Positions 48,449 through 56,302 of a stretch of 64,000 nucleotides of DNA are shown piece after piece; position 1 is the stretch's first letter; the number at the start of each line of letters is the position of its first letter. The translations under genes were made by a program, and so were the position numbers. The DNA lies in assembly GCA_035568175.1 (NCBI GenBank), contig DATMON010000012.1:1-64000 (forward strand), given 5' to 3'. The notes beneath the pieces were generated by a model. That model worked only from the letters and a program-made list of their open reading frames with translations. It was not told the origin of the DNA and did no database searches. Source of the stretch: AV40 sp035568175 (GTDB taxonomy: Bacteria; Verrucomicrobiota; Verrucomicrobiia; Chthoniobacterales; UBA10450).

Positions 48449-49615
48449 TTACTTCATTGTCTGCGCTTCAACCGACAGAACGGCCGGCAAATCGCGCACG
48501 ATCGGGTTCCACGAATCGCCGGCATCGGCTGATCCGTAAACTTGTCCGCCGGTCGTTCCAAAATAAATCCCGCACGGATCGAGCGAATCGACCGACATCG
48601 CATCGCGCAGCACGTTTACGTAACAATCTTTTTGCGGAAGCCCTTTGGTCAGTTCTTCCCATTTGTTTCCGCCGGTGCGGCTGCGGTAGACGCGCAGTTT
48701 TCCGTCGAGCGGATAATGTTCGGAGTCGCTCTTAATCGGCACCACGTAAATCGTTTCCGGCTCGTGCGCGTGGACGTCGATCGGGAAACCGAAATCGGTC
48801 GGCAAATTATCGCTCACTTCGCGCCACGAATCACCGCCGTCATCGCTCCGCATCACGTCCCAATGCTTTTGCATGAACAGCGTGTTCGGTTTCGACGGAT
48901 GCATCGCAATCCGATGGACGCAGTGACCAACTTCCGCGTTCGGATCGGGCATGAATTGCGAATGCAAACCTTTGTTGATCGGCTTCCACGTTTTCCCGGC
49001 ATCATCGGTGCGGAACGCGCCCGCGGCCGAGATCGCGACGAAGATTCGCTTTTGATTTTTTGGATCGATCAGAATCGTGTGGAGACACATTCCGCCCGCG
49101 CCCGGTTGCCAACGCGGACCGGTATCGTGTTGGCGTAGCCCGGAAAGTTCGCTCCACGTCTTGCCGCCGTCCTTCGATTCGAACAACGCCGCGTCTTCCA
49201 CGCCCGCGTAAACGTGGTCGGGCGAATCGAGGCCGGGCTCGAGATGCCAGACGCGTTTGAATTCCCACGGATGCTGCGTGCCGTCGTACCATTGATGCGT
49301 GCCGGGGATTCCGTCGTAAACGAACATGTTGCTCTCGCCTTTGGGCATGCCATCCGGACCCTTCAGATCGTCGGGGCTGCTGCCTGGCGTTTCCCAGGTT
49401 TTGCCGCCGTCGCTGCTCCGCTGAATGACTTGCCCGAACCAACCGCTGGTTTGCGAAACGTAGATACGGTTCGGATCAACCGGCGACCCTTTGGCGTGAT
49501 AAATTTCCCAGCCGGCAAAATGCGGCCCGTCCACGTTCCAATCTTTGCGCTTCGCGTCCGAGGTCAGGACAAACAAACCTTTCCGCGTTCCAGCCAGTAT
49601 TCGTATTCCGCTCAT
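48449..49615 (-). CDS. BNR/sialidase-like beta-propeller protein
   Basis: 388 residues. Asp-box repeats recur: SSDGGKTWETP, SKDGGKTWSEL, TDDAGKTWKPI, SDDGGDSWREV, SRTGGNKWEEL and SADAGDSWNP. This gives a six-bladed or larger propeller as in sortilin/BNR proteins. No signal peptide; possibly cytosolic. Despite sialidase-like folds no catalytic Arg triad is evident. Gene ahead of the MoaD-like protein (71-nt gap), so they may be expressed together. Function unknown. Confidence 0.88.
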   Translation of the reverse strand: MSGIRILAGTRKGLFVLTSDAKRKDWNVDGPHFAGWEIYHAKGSPVDPNRIYVSQTSGWFGQVIQRSSDGGKTWETPGSSPDDLKGPDGMPKGESNMFVYDGIPGTHQWYDGTQHPWEFKRVWHLEPGLDSPDHVYAGVEDAALFESKDGGKTWSELSGLRQHDTGPRWQPGAGGMCLHTILIDPKNQKRIFVAISAAGAFRTDDAGKTWKPINKGLHSQFMPDPNAEVGHCVHRIAMHPSKPNTLFMQKHWDVMRSDDGGDSWREVSDNLPTDFGFPIDVHAHEPETIYVVPIKSDSEHYPLDGKLRVYRSRTGGNKWEELTKGLPQKDCYVNVLRDAMSVDSLDPCGIYFGTTGGQVYGSADAGDSWNPIVRDLPAVLSVEAQTMK

Positions 49616-49678
49616 AAAATCTTCCTCTTCCGCTTAATCTTCTTCCAAATGCTCGACTCTCACCAATCAACTTCCGAG

Positions 49679-49711
49679 CAATAACCGCGGATTTACGCGG
49701 ATCAAACGGAT
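49679..49711. repeat. Dispersed repeat, family F
   Basis: ATAACCGCGGATTTACGCGG then ATCAAACGGATTTC upstream of the BNR gene; intergenic copy. Confidence 0.65.
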
Positions 49712-49713
49712 TT

Positions 49714-50004
49714 CTAAGAATGAGATGAAACCAATGGCTGAGAAAAACGCTTCGCCGATCGCGCTCGCGCCTTCAACGCTTCCGTCTCGCGATTGCGCGG
49801 CGGCGAGTTCGTCACTAACGATTCCAGTAAATGATGCGCGACGTGCGCGACTTCATCTACCGCGCGATTGAATGCGTCCTCGTTTGCTTTCGAAGGTTTG
49901 GTGAAACCGGTCAGCTTGCGAACAAATTGCAGCGAGGACGCCCGAATCTCATCATTCGTCGCCGGCGGTGAAAAATTGTGAAGTGTTTTAATGGCTCGGC
50001 ACAT
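49714..50004 (-). CDS. DUF2277-family protein
   Basis: 96 residues starting MCRAIKTLHNFSPPATNDEI, followed by RASSLQFVRKLTGFTKPSKANEDAFNRAVDEV. This N-terminus (MCRxIKTLxNFxPPAT) is the DUF2277 signature. Cytosolic, helical; function unknown. The tail after about residue 85 is variable. It lies just downstream of a family F repeat and between the BNR gene and the cytochrome oxidase gene, both without an obvious link. Confidence 0.9.
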   Translation of the reverse strand: MCRAIKTLHNFSPPATNDEIRASSLQFVRKLTGFTKPSKANEDAFNRAVDEVAHVAHHLLESLVTNSPPRNRETEALKARARSAKRFSQPLVSSHS

Positions 50005-50245
50005 GAAGAATCATTAACCGCGGATTACACGGATGCACACGGATTTTCTTCTGACTCAACGCCTCGACCTCTCAACTACCTGTCGCGCCGTAGCCTTGGC
50101 GAAGGCGGATCAACTCTCAACTGTTCAACAACTCAACCTCTGCGGTAGCCGTATTGCGGATTGCAATTTTCAGTTCAGCTCGCAATCATGAAGTGCGTAG
50201 CGAGGTTATTCGTTTCCCGAACATGTAAGTCGTCGACGAGCGCGT
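50005..50245. repeat. Repeat-rich intergenic space
   Basis: Contains a family F copy (50015-50045), a CTCAAC-type repeat (family H, about 50050-50080 and 50108-50140), and a family B copy (GTCGCGCCGTAGCCTTGGCG, 50080-50110) sitting in the middle of family H. The promoter for cytochrome oxidase should lie near 50180-50240; no clear -10/-35 is seen. Confidence 0.6.
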
Positions 50246-52009
50246 ATGGAACGTGAACTTGGCTGGTGGCGAAAATACGTTTTCTCAACCGACCACAAGG
50301 TCATCGGAATCCAGTACGCGATTTCGGGATTCGTTTTTCTCTTCTTCGGTTTCTGCCTGATGATGCTGATGCGCTGGCAATTGGCCTATCCCGGCAAACC
50401 ATTGCCGATCATTGGGAAACTGTTCGGAACTTCCATGCCGGGAGGAGTGATGACAGCCGATTTCTACAACTCGTTAGGTGCGATGCACGGAACGATCATG
50501 GTCTTCCTCGGAATTATCCCAGTCGCATTCGGTGGTTTCGGCAATTACATCGTCCCGCTGCAAATCGGAGCGCCCGATATGGCATTTCCGAAGGTAAACA
50601 TGTTTAGCTACTGGGCGCTCGTTCTTGGGGCAGTGACCTTGCTGAGCAGTTTTTTTCTCCCAATGGGAGCAGCCGCGAGCGGTTGGTCGTCTTACACGCC
50701 GCTGGCCGATATCGAACACCTGGGTCACGGACACTCGATCCTGACCGGTCAAAGTTTTTGGGAGATCGGAATGGTCCTTCTCGCCACATCGTCCGTCCTC
50801 GGTGCAGTCAATTTCATCACCACCATCGTGCAGTTGCGAGCGAAAGGAATGACCTGGATGCGACTGCCGCTCTTCGTTTGGACTGAATTTGTCGCCGCGT
50901 TCCTTCTGTTGCTGGCGTTTCCGCCGATGGAAGCGGGAACGATCATGCAACTGATGGATCGAGTAGCGGGAACGAGTTTCTTTTTGCCATCCGGTCTCGT
51001 GGTAAATGGCCAGAATCTGCTCGTGGCAGGCGGGGGCAGCCCACTTTTATGGCAGCACCTGTTTTGGTTTCTGATCCACCCCGAGGTTTACGTGTTGGTC
51101 CTGCCGGCGATGGGGATCGTTGCCGAGATCGTGGCAAACAACACGCGCAAGCCGCTCTGGAGTTACAGGGGGATGGTTTTTTCTGTTTTCGGTATTGGTT
51201 TTCTATCTTTCATCGTCTGGGCCCACCACATGTATCTCACCGGGATGGGGAGAACGGTGAGTTCGTTTTTCCAAACCACCACCATTCTCATTTCTATCCC
51301 GTCAGTGATTATCCTGAGCTCCCTGCTCTTATCGCTTCGGCGCGGTTCGATTCGGTTCCCGGTGCCGATGCTCTTTGCGACTGCGTTCATGCCAATGTTC
51401 GGAATTGGCGGTTTAACCGGCATCCCGCTGGCATTGGCTCCGGCTGATCTCTATCTGCACGATACCTATTATCTGATCGCGCATTTCCATTACCTTGTCG
51501 CACCCGGAACGATCTTCGCCTTATTTGCCGCGACTTATTATTGGTTCCCCAAAGCCACCGGAAGAATGATGAACGAGTTCTGGGGCAAAGTGCATTTCTG
51601 GCCGACGCTCGTTTTGATGAACGTGATTTTCCTTCCAATGTTTCTTCAGGGGATGGTCGGTATGCATCGTCGTTGGTACGACGGCGGCCAAGGCTGGAGT
51701 CTTGCAGGCGAAAAAGTCTGGGGCGTGTCCGGCTTTGGTTGGAACGTTCCGATCTCAACCGCCGCATGGCTGATGGGGCTCGCTCAAATTCCGTTCATCG
51801 TGAATTTCTTCTGGAGCATCAAACACGGCCGCAAAATAACATCGGATAATCCATGGGGCGCGACGACGTTGGAATGGGCAACACCGACGCCGCCTCCGCA
51901 CGGCAACTTTACTCAACCGATCATCGTTTATCGCGGACCGTACGATTACAGCGTTCGCGGAGCGGAACGAGATTTTTGCCCGCAAACCGAAGCTGTTGTT
52001 GCCCCTTAA
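50246..52009 (+). CDS. ctaD: Heme-copper oxidase subunit I (cytochrome c oxidase, aa3-like), orphan
   Basis: 587 residues, about 12 membrane helices. Metal ligands are all visible: HG for heme a near residue 77 (AMHGTIMVF), CuB His in FLIHPEVYVLVLP with the cross-linked Tyr and Glu286 equivalent, HH in WAHHMYLTG, and HDTYYLIAHFHYLVAPGT for heme a3/heme a. The D-channel D/N in GAPDMAFPKVN are kept. The K-channel stretch that reads PTGIKIFSW in most enzymes is PSVIILSSL here, so the usual Lys is absent. No subunit II, III or assembly genes are adjacent. Electron donor unknown. Confidence 0.9.
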   Translation: MERELGWWRKYVFSTDHKVIGIQYAISGFVFLFFGFCLMMLMRWQLAYPGKPLPIIGKLFGTSMPGGVMTADFYNSLGAMHGTIMVFLGIIPVAFGGFGNYIVPLQIGAPDMAFPKVNMFSYWALVLGAVTLLSSFFLPMGAAASGWSSYTPLADIEHLGHGHSILTGQSFWEIGMVLLATSSVLGAVNFITTIVQLRAKGMTWMRLPLFVWTEFVAAFLLLLAFPPMEAGTIMQLMDRVAGTSFFLPSGLVVNGQNLLVAGGGSPLLWQHLFWFLIHPEVYVLVLPAMGIVAEIVANNTRKPLWSYRGMVFSVFGIGFLSFIVWAHHMYLTGMGRTVSSFFQTTTILISIPSVIILSSLLLSLRRGSIRFPVPMLFATAFMPMFGIGGLTGIPLALAPADLYLHDTYYLIAHFHYLVAPGTIFALFAATYYWFPKATGRMMNEFWGKVHFWPTLVLMNVIFLPMFLQGMVGMHRRWYDGGQGWSLAGEKVWGVSGFGWNVPISTAAWLMGLAQIPFIVNFFWSIKHGRKITSDNPWGATTLEWATPTPPPHGNFTQPIIVYRGPYDYSVRGAERDFCPQTEAVVAP

Positions 52010-52065
52010 CCGCGGACGTCGCGGTGAGCGAAGTCGAATCCATTACGCGGATGAAAACGGATTTT
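52009..52065. repeat. Family F repeat interrupted by a 26-nt insert
   Basis: TTAACCGCGGA, then CGTCGCGGTGAGCGAAGTCG AATCCA (52017-52042), then TTACGCGGATGAAAACGGAT. Without the insert it reads as a normal family F unit. The insert recalls the start and end of family B but is shorter. Confidence 0.55.
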
Positions 52066-52072
52066 GTCTAAA

Positions 52073-52666
52073 TCACTTGGATTCGTGACGAATCTCGAGA
52101 GCACGCTTCGCATCTGCGAGCCGTTCGAATGCGATATCGTAGTTAGGATCGAGCGTAATTGCTTTCTGATAATGTTCGATCGCTTTGGGATAATTCTGTT
52201 CCGAGAGATATGCGCCTGCTATGTTGAAATGAGCTTCGTCAAAATCGCCTTCTGGACAATCGAAAGCGCGGTTTAGCCACTCGCGCGCGGCCGCAAACTC
52301 GCCAACGCGAAGCTCCATCACACCGCGATAAATTATCGGTATCGTGCTGTCCGGAACCAATCGATGCGCTTCGTCATACGCGCGTCGGGCGTCATCAAAC
52401 CTTCCCATCTCTTCGAATGTCTGTCCGAGCTCACGCTGGCACTGATATTTGCATTTCTCGGAAGCGTTCCGATCGGCATATGTTTGCTGCAGCAGAGTCA
52501 CTGCTTCTTGGAATCGATTCAGATGTCGAAGAGCGACGGCTCGCGGGATTTGAGCTTGGAGATGTTCTGGATTCTGCTTCAGATGCACGGCGCAAAGCTC
52601 GAGAAGCGATGCCCATTGACCTTTTTCGTCAGCTTCGTGCATTTGCTCCCAAGTGTCTTCGCTCAT
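52073..52666 (-). CDS. TPR-repeat protein
   Basis: 197 residues with about five tetratricopeptide-like helical pairs, e.g. RAVALRHLNRFQEAVTLLQQ, RELGQTFEEMGRFDDARRAYDEAHRL, RGVMELRVGEFAAAREWLNRAF and FNIAGAYLSEQNYPKAIEHYQKAITLDPN. No signal peptide, so cytosolic scaffold. No recognised catalytic domain. It follows the oxidase gene convergently and lies upstream of the aldehyde dehydrogenase; a family B-like repeat is in the gap. Confidence 0.88.
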   Translation of the reverse strand: MSEDTWEQMHEADEKGQWASLLELCAVHLKQNPEHLQAQIPRAVALRHLNRFQEAVTLLQQTYADRNASEKCKYQCQRELGQTFEEMGRFDDARRAYDEAHRLVPDSTIPIIYRGVMELRVGEFAAAREWLNRAFDCPEGDFDEAHFNIAGAYLSEQNYPKAIEHYQKAITLDPNYDIAFERLADAKRALEIRHESK

Positions 52667-52709
52667 TGGATGTTACTTTGCGATACAGGCCTTCTTCGGC
52701 TCAGTGAAG

Positions 52710-52775
52710 AAGCCCGCCTTCGCCAAGCCGCCTTCGCTTCGGCGCGCCAAGGGCTACGGCGTGACAGGCTCCGCG
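52710..52775. repeat. Family B repeat, internally duplicated
   Basis: GCCCGCCTTCGCCAAGCCGC, CTTCGCTTCGGCGCG and CCAAGGGCTACGGCGTGACA. Reverse orientation; the GAAGGCGG half occurs twice, as if a second copy were inserted into the first. Lies between the aldehyde dehydrogenase and TPR genes. Confidence 0.65.
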
Positions 52776-52789
52776 CTTCATCAGATTGG

Positions 52790-54247
52790 TTATTTCGCTA
52801 TGCAAACGTTCTTAGCCTCCGTGAAAAAGTGTAACGCTTCGTCGCCGCCTTCGCGGCCGACGCCGCTGGCTTTCATGCCGCCGAAGGGGACGCGCAGATC
52901 GCGCACGAGCCAGCAATTCACCCAGACCGTGCCAGTATGGATTTTTTCGGCAACGCGATGGGCGCGATTCAGGTTTTGGGTCCAGACGCTCGAGGCCAGG
53001 CCGTAGTCGGTGTCGTTGGCGTAGCCGATCACTTCTTCTTCGTTGTCGAACGGCGTGATGGTGACGACCGGGCCGAAGATTTCTTCGCGATTGGTGCGGC
53101 ATGAGACCGGCAAACCGGTGATGACCGTAGGCGGAAAGAAATAACCTTCGCGGCAACGATCGTTGATCGATTCCGGCGCCTTACCACCGAGCGCGATCTT
53201 GCCGCCTTCTTTCTGCGCAAGATCGACATAGAATTTCACTTTATCGAGCTGAGCCTTGTTTACGATCGCGCCCTGGTCGGTTTTCTCGTCGAGCGGATCG
53301 CCTTGTTTCAATTGCGACGCCTTGTCGATGAAACGGTCGACGAAATTTTTGTAAGCCGAACGCTCGACGAATACGCGAGAGCCGCACAGACAAACCTGGC
53401 CCTGGTTCGCGAACGACGAGCGGACGCTTCCGGCGATCGCGGCGTCGAGATCGGCGTCGGCAAAAACGATGTTTGGATTTTTGCCGCCGAGCTCGAGCGA
53501 AACTTTCTTGAACAACGGCGCGGCGGCTTCGGCGACTTTCTTTCCGGTCACCGTTCCGCCGGTAAACGAAATCGTGTTGATCTTCGGATGCGCAGTGATT
53601 GCCGCCCCGACATTTGGTCCGGTGCCGTGGACAACATTCAGCACGCCATTCGGCAAACCAACTTCGCGCGCGATCTCGCACAGCAAATACGCCGTCATCG
53701 GTGTGAGCTCACTCGGTTTGGCAATGGCGGTGTTGCCGACCGCAATCGCGGGCGCGATTTTCCAGCTCAACAAATAGAGCGGCAAATTCCACGGTGAAAT
53801 CAGTCCAGCGATACCGCGCGGCTGACGCAGGGTGTAGTTGAACGCGACGCCATCGGTGACGTGCGCCTCATTTTCGGTATGCAAAATCGCGGTCGCGAAG
53901 AATCGGAAATTGCTGGCCGCGCGCGGAATATCCAGAGAGCGCGCCAGCGAGAGCGGCTTGCCGGTATCGATCGATTCCGCGCGCGCGAGTTTCTCAAGAT
54001 CGCGCTCGATCAAGTCGGCGATACGCAAAAGAATCTTCGAGCGTTCGGCAGCCGGTTTCTTCGACCAATCAGGAAACGCTTTCTCCGCTGCAGCGACTGC
54101 AAGATCGACATCGTCTTTGCCGCTGTCGGCGACTTGCGAGTAGGGCTTGCCAGTTGCGGGCTCAATGTTGTCGAGATATTTCCCGCCGACGGGTTCGACG
54201 AATTTCCCGTCGATGAAGTTCTTAATTTGAGGAGGTCTAGTTTGCAC
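52790..54247 (-). CDS. nbaE: 2-aminomuconate 6-semialdehyde dehydrogenase
   Basis: 485 residues, NAD-dependent aldehyde dehydrogenase. Catalytic Glu in SLELGGKNPNIVFADADLD near residue 257, Cys in FANQGQVCLCGSRVFVE near 291; NAD site in NTISFTGGTVTGKKV. The GQVCLCGSR motif is typical of hydroxy-/aminomuconate semialdehyde dehydrogenases (AmnC, NbaE, human ALDH8A1) rather than general aldehyde dehydrogenases. With ACMSD, it oxidises 2-aminomuconate semialdehyde to 2-aminomuconate, the substrate of the RidA-type deaminase. It has the AAGATCGACAT word twice, at 53219 and 54101. Confidence 0.9.
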   Translation of the reverse strand: MQTRPPQIKNFIDGKFVEPVGGKYLDNIEPATGKPYSQVADSGKDDVDLAVAAAEKAFPDWSKKPAAERSKILLRIADLIERDLEKLARAESIDTGKPLSLARSLDIPRAASNFRFFATAILHTENEAHVTDGVAFNYTLRQPRGIAGLISPWNLPLYLLSWKIAPAIAVGNTAIAKPSELTPMTAYLLCEIAREVGLPNGVLNVVHGTGPNVGAAITAHPKINTISFTGGTVTGKKVAEAAAPLFKKVSLELGGKNPNIVFADADLDAAIAGSVRSSFANQGQVCLCGSRVFVERSAYKNFVDRFIDKASQLKQGDPLDEKTDQGAIVNKAQLDKVKFYVDLAQKEGGKIALGGKAPESINDRCREGYFFPPTVITGLPVSCRTNREEIFGPVVTITPFDNEEEVIGYANDTDYGLASSVWTQNLNRAHRVAEKIHTGTVWVNCWLVRDLRVPFGGMKASGVGREGGDEALHFFTEAKNVCIAK

Positions 54248-54265
54248 TTCGCCAAGGCAATAAAC

Positions 54266-54333
54266 GTTGTAGCGGTGCTTGTCTCAAGCACCGAACTAAA
54301 TAAACAGGCGCTTGGCACAAGCGCCTCTACAAC
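54266..54333. repeat. Family C repeat, intact copy
   Basis: GTAGCGGTGCTTGTCTCAAG, spacer ACTAAATAAACA, then AGGCGCTTGGCACAAGCGCC and TCTACAAC. Both hairpins complete; the reference copy for the interrupted ones. It lies between the dehydrogenase and the small secreted protein gene, providing an early ATG to be ignored. Confidence 0.8.
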
Positions 54334-54389
54334 GCGTGAGAAATTGCATTGCGCTTGTATTGAAGAGCGTCCTGCCTTGTAATCGTGCA

Positions 54390-54692
54390 ATGAGAAACAT
54401 CAAACAAGCATTGGGTCTTGCCGCAGCGATCAGTCTTGCGCTGGCCGCCATGGCACTAGCTGCAGACGCGAAATTTCGCGCCGACGGCTCTATCCAGCGA
54501 ATAAGCTCCGATATGATTTTGTTGCGCACCAGCGCGCAAGACATTGAAATCAAACGCGACGCGAAAACCAAAGTAACCGGCGAGCTGAGAAGGGGTGGGT
54601 CCGCTACGGTGGTTTACATGAAAGTAGCAGGAGAAAACGTTGCCACCGAAATCGTTATGGGTGGCCCCACGAAACCGAATAGACAACAGTAG
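54390..54692 (+). CDS. Small secreted protein, unknown function
   Basis: 100 residues from ATG 54390 (MRNIKQALGLAAAISLALAA signal peptide; mature part after AADAKF). The remainder (DGSIQRISSDMILLRTSAQDIEIKRDAKTKV ... ATVVYMKVAGENVATEIVMGG) is a compact beta protein, similar in feel to short conserved periplasmic OB-like proteins of unknown role. No metal or catalytic motif. Its stop lies inside the family C repeat. The in-frame ATG 78 nt upstream reads through repeat DNA and is rejected. Confidence 0.7.
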   Translation: MRNIKQALGLAAAISLALAAMALAADAKFRADGSIQRISSDMILLRTSAQDIEIKRDAKTKVTGELRRGGSATVVYMKVAGENVATEIVMGGPTKPNRQQ

Positions 54693-54914
54693 AGGCGCTC
54701 GTCGCGGCGATCTCCTGTTTACTGTTTAGTTCGGTGCTTGAGAACAATCATGCCGCTTTGCGGCAAACTACAGGCGGGTTCATTATCGATGCACTAGCTG
54801 TTCGCAGGTGCGAACTCTACGGCGGGAGGTCGTGAGCTTTTTGCGAATCGGCCTAGGGAAGCCGATGACTCGGTTTTGGTGAAAACCGAGCGGGAGCGTA
54901 AGCACCGCTACAAC
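54689..54914. repeat. Inverted family C repeat interrupted by an extended element D
   Basis: GTAGAGGCGCT... and TTCGGTGCTTGAGAACAA (to 54747) are the reverse of the family C unit. A 154-nt insert follows (54748-54901), then GCACCGCTACAAC. The insert has the left end (TCATGCCGCTTTGCGGCAAA) and right end (GGGAGCGTAA) of element D, with about 92 nt of extra DNA between (54799-54890) holding its own hairpin CGGTTTTGGTGAAAACCG. A three-level nesting. Confidence 0.7.
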
Positions 54915-55750
54915 GCTTCGTTACTCCAGGTCGCAGCGTGAGCGCGGACAGGATGATCGAAGCCTTTTAGAGTAAGGTCGCCGAGGTCTTCGAATGGAAG
55001 CAATTTCCCTTCGCATAACTCGGCGACGACGTTCGACACCAGAATTTGCTCCGCTTGCGCGTGAGAACAAAGGCGCGCGGCGAGTTGTACCGTGCAGCCA
55101 AAAAGATCGTTATGATGTTCGACCGGTTCGCCGGCGGCGACACCCGCTCGAACTTTAAAGGAACGATCTTGTTTTTCCCGGCAGTGTTTCGCGACTTCGC
55201 GCTGGACGCGGGAAGCACACTTCACGGCCGACGCAGCCGACACAAACGACGCCATGATTCCGTCGCCGAGATGTTTCACTTCGCGTCCGCCGAGCTCAGC
55301 CAGCGCGTCGCGCACAATTTTGTCGTGCACGCCGAGCAACTCCATGGCGGCTTCGTCGCCCAGTTTTTGGGTAAGCGATGTCGATCCAACAATGTCGGTA
55401 AACAAGATCGTGCGAATTCCCGGATCGCGATCGTTTGACCCGCCCGGAAACACTACTGCGCCAGTGTTGTTCACGTCCGCTTCGCCCATGAAAAGCTCGG
55501 CCATTTCCGGTTCGACCCGGATGACTTTGTTCGGCATAAGTCCATGAGCTTCTCGATGAACTCGCTTGGCCACTTCGGCGTCCGGTGCATGACAAAGACA
55601 GAAAACCTTGCCGGCTTTTTCATTGACCCAATACTTGTGATACTTCACGCCATATTTTTCCTGAACGGCAACGTCTTTGTTGTGCGCGTCGGCGACGTCC
55701 TTCGCGCTCACGCCCCCTGGGATCTCATGGATGTCCATGTACGTCGGCAT
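54908..55750 (-). CDS. DUF4242 domain fused to a class III nucleotide cyclase
   Basis: 280 residues. The N-terminus (MPTYMDIHEIPGGVSAKDVADAHNKDVAVQEKYGVKYHKYW... GKVFCLCHAPDAEVAKRVHREAHG) is a DUF4242 nickel-binding-type domain, about residues 1-75. A cyclase homology domain follows, RTILFTDIVGSTSLTQKLGD with metal Asp, then VKHLGDGIMASF with the second Asp, and VRAGVAAGEPVEHHNDLFGCTVQLAARLCSHA. Likely makes cAMP (or cGMP) in the cytosol. No receptor part; metal-regulated activity is possible. The stop is in a family C repeat. Confidence 0.88.
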   Translation of the reverse strand: MPTYMDIHEIPGGVSAKDVADAHNKDVAVQEKYGVKYHKYWVNEKAGKVFCLCHAPDAEVAKRVHREAHGLMPNKVIRVEPEMAELFMGEADVNNTGAVVFPGGSNDRDPGIRTILFTDIVGSTSLTQKLGDEAAMELLGVHDKIVRDALAELGGREVKHLGDGIMASFVSAASAVKCASRVQREVAKHCREKQDRSFKVRAGVAAGEPVEHHNDLFGCTVQLAARLCSHAQAEQILVSNVVAELCEGKLLPFEDLGDLTLKGFDHPVRAHAATWSNEAL

Positions 55751-55787
55751 ACGACATTTCTAAGTTGATAATGTCCGTTCAGCAAAT

Positions 55788-56300
55788 CTATCGCGGCGAA
55801 ACGCGATGAGAGATGTCGATCTTCGGCGGATGGGCGAGCGTTTGATAAACAACGCAATAGCGCTCGGTGAGCTTAAGAAGCGTCGCTATTTGCTCTTCGG
55901 TCGCATCTGTATCCAAATCGAAGCGCAATCGGATTTCTTGAAAGCCGACCGGGACTTCCTTGGAAACGGCGAGCGTTCCGCGAAAATCAAGGTCGCCTTC
56001 GGCGCGAATGGTCGCGTCGCGCAACGGAATCTCGAGAGCAGTTGCGACCGCGCGCAAAGTGACGCCCGCACACGCGACCAGCGCCTCGAGCAACATGTCG
56101 CCTGAACATGCGCTCAATCCATTCCCGCCAGTCGCCGGATGAAGTCCAGCTTCCACCAGCGCTTTTCCAGTCGCGATATTGCAGGTGACGCCTTCGCCGA
56201 TTTTTCCCTCGGCGCGCAGCGTAACCATCGCCGACTTCGGTTCGTGCCGGTATCGCTCCTTGATCGGCGCCTGCAACGATTTCAATTCGCCCGCGTTCAC
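55788..56300 (-). CDS. OsmC-family protein
   Basis: About 170 residues from GTG 56300 (VNAGELKSLQAPIKERYRHE), which starts 2 nt after the stop of the FAD oxidase and so is translationally coupled; an in-frame ATG further upstream would be inside that gene. OsmC fold: LHPATGGNGLSACSGDMLLEALVACAGVTLRAVA with two Cys (the peroxide-reducing thiols near positions 60 and 75), and KLTERYCVVYQTLAHPP. Reduces organic peroxides or is a related redox protein. Cys pair positions match the family. Confidence 0.88.
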   Translation of the reverse strand: MNAGELKSLQAPIKERYRHEPKSAMVTLRAEGKIGEGVTCNIATGKALVEAGLHPATGGNGLSACSGDMLLEALVACAGVTLRAVATALEIPLRDATIRAEGDLDFRGTLAVSKEVPVGFQEIRLRFDLDTDATEEQIATLLKLTERYCVVYQTLAHPPKIDISHRVSPR

Positions 56301-56302
56301 GA

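Noticed and set aside
54390..54692. Type I toxin or holin reading of the 100-residue secreted protein
   Set aside because: It has a cleavable signal peptide and a soluble beta-rich domain, not a lone membrane helix.
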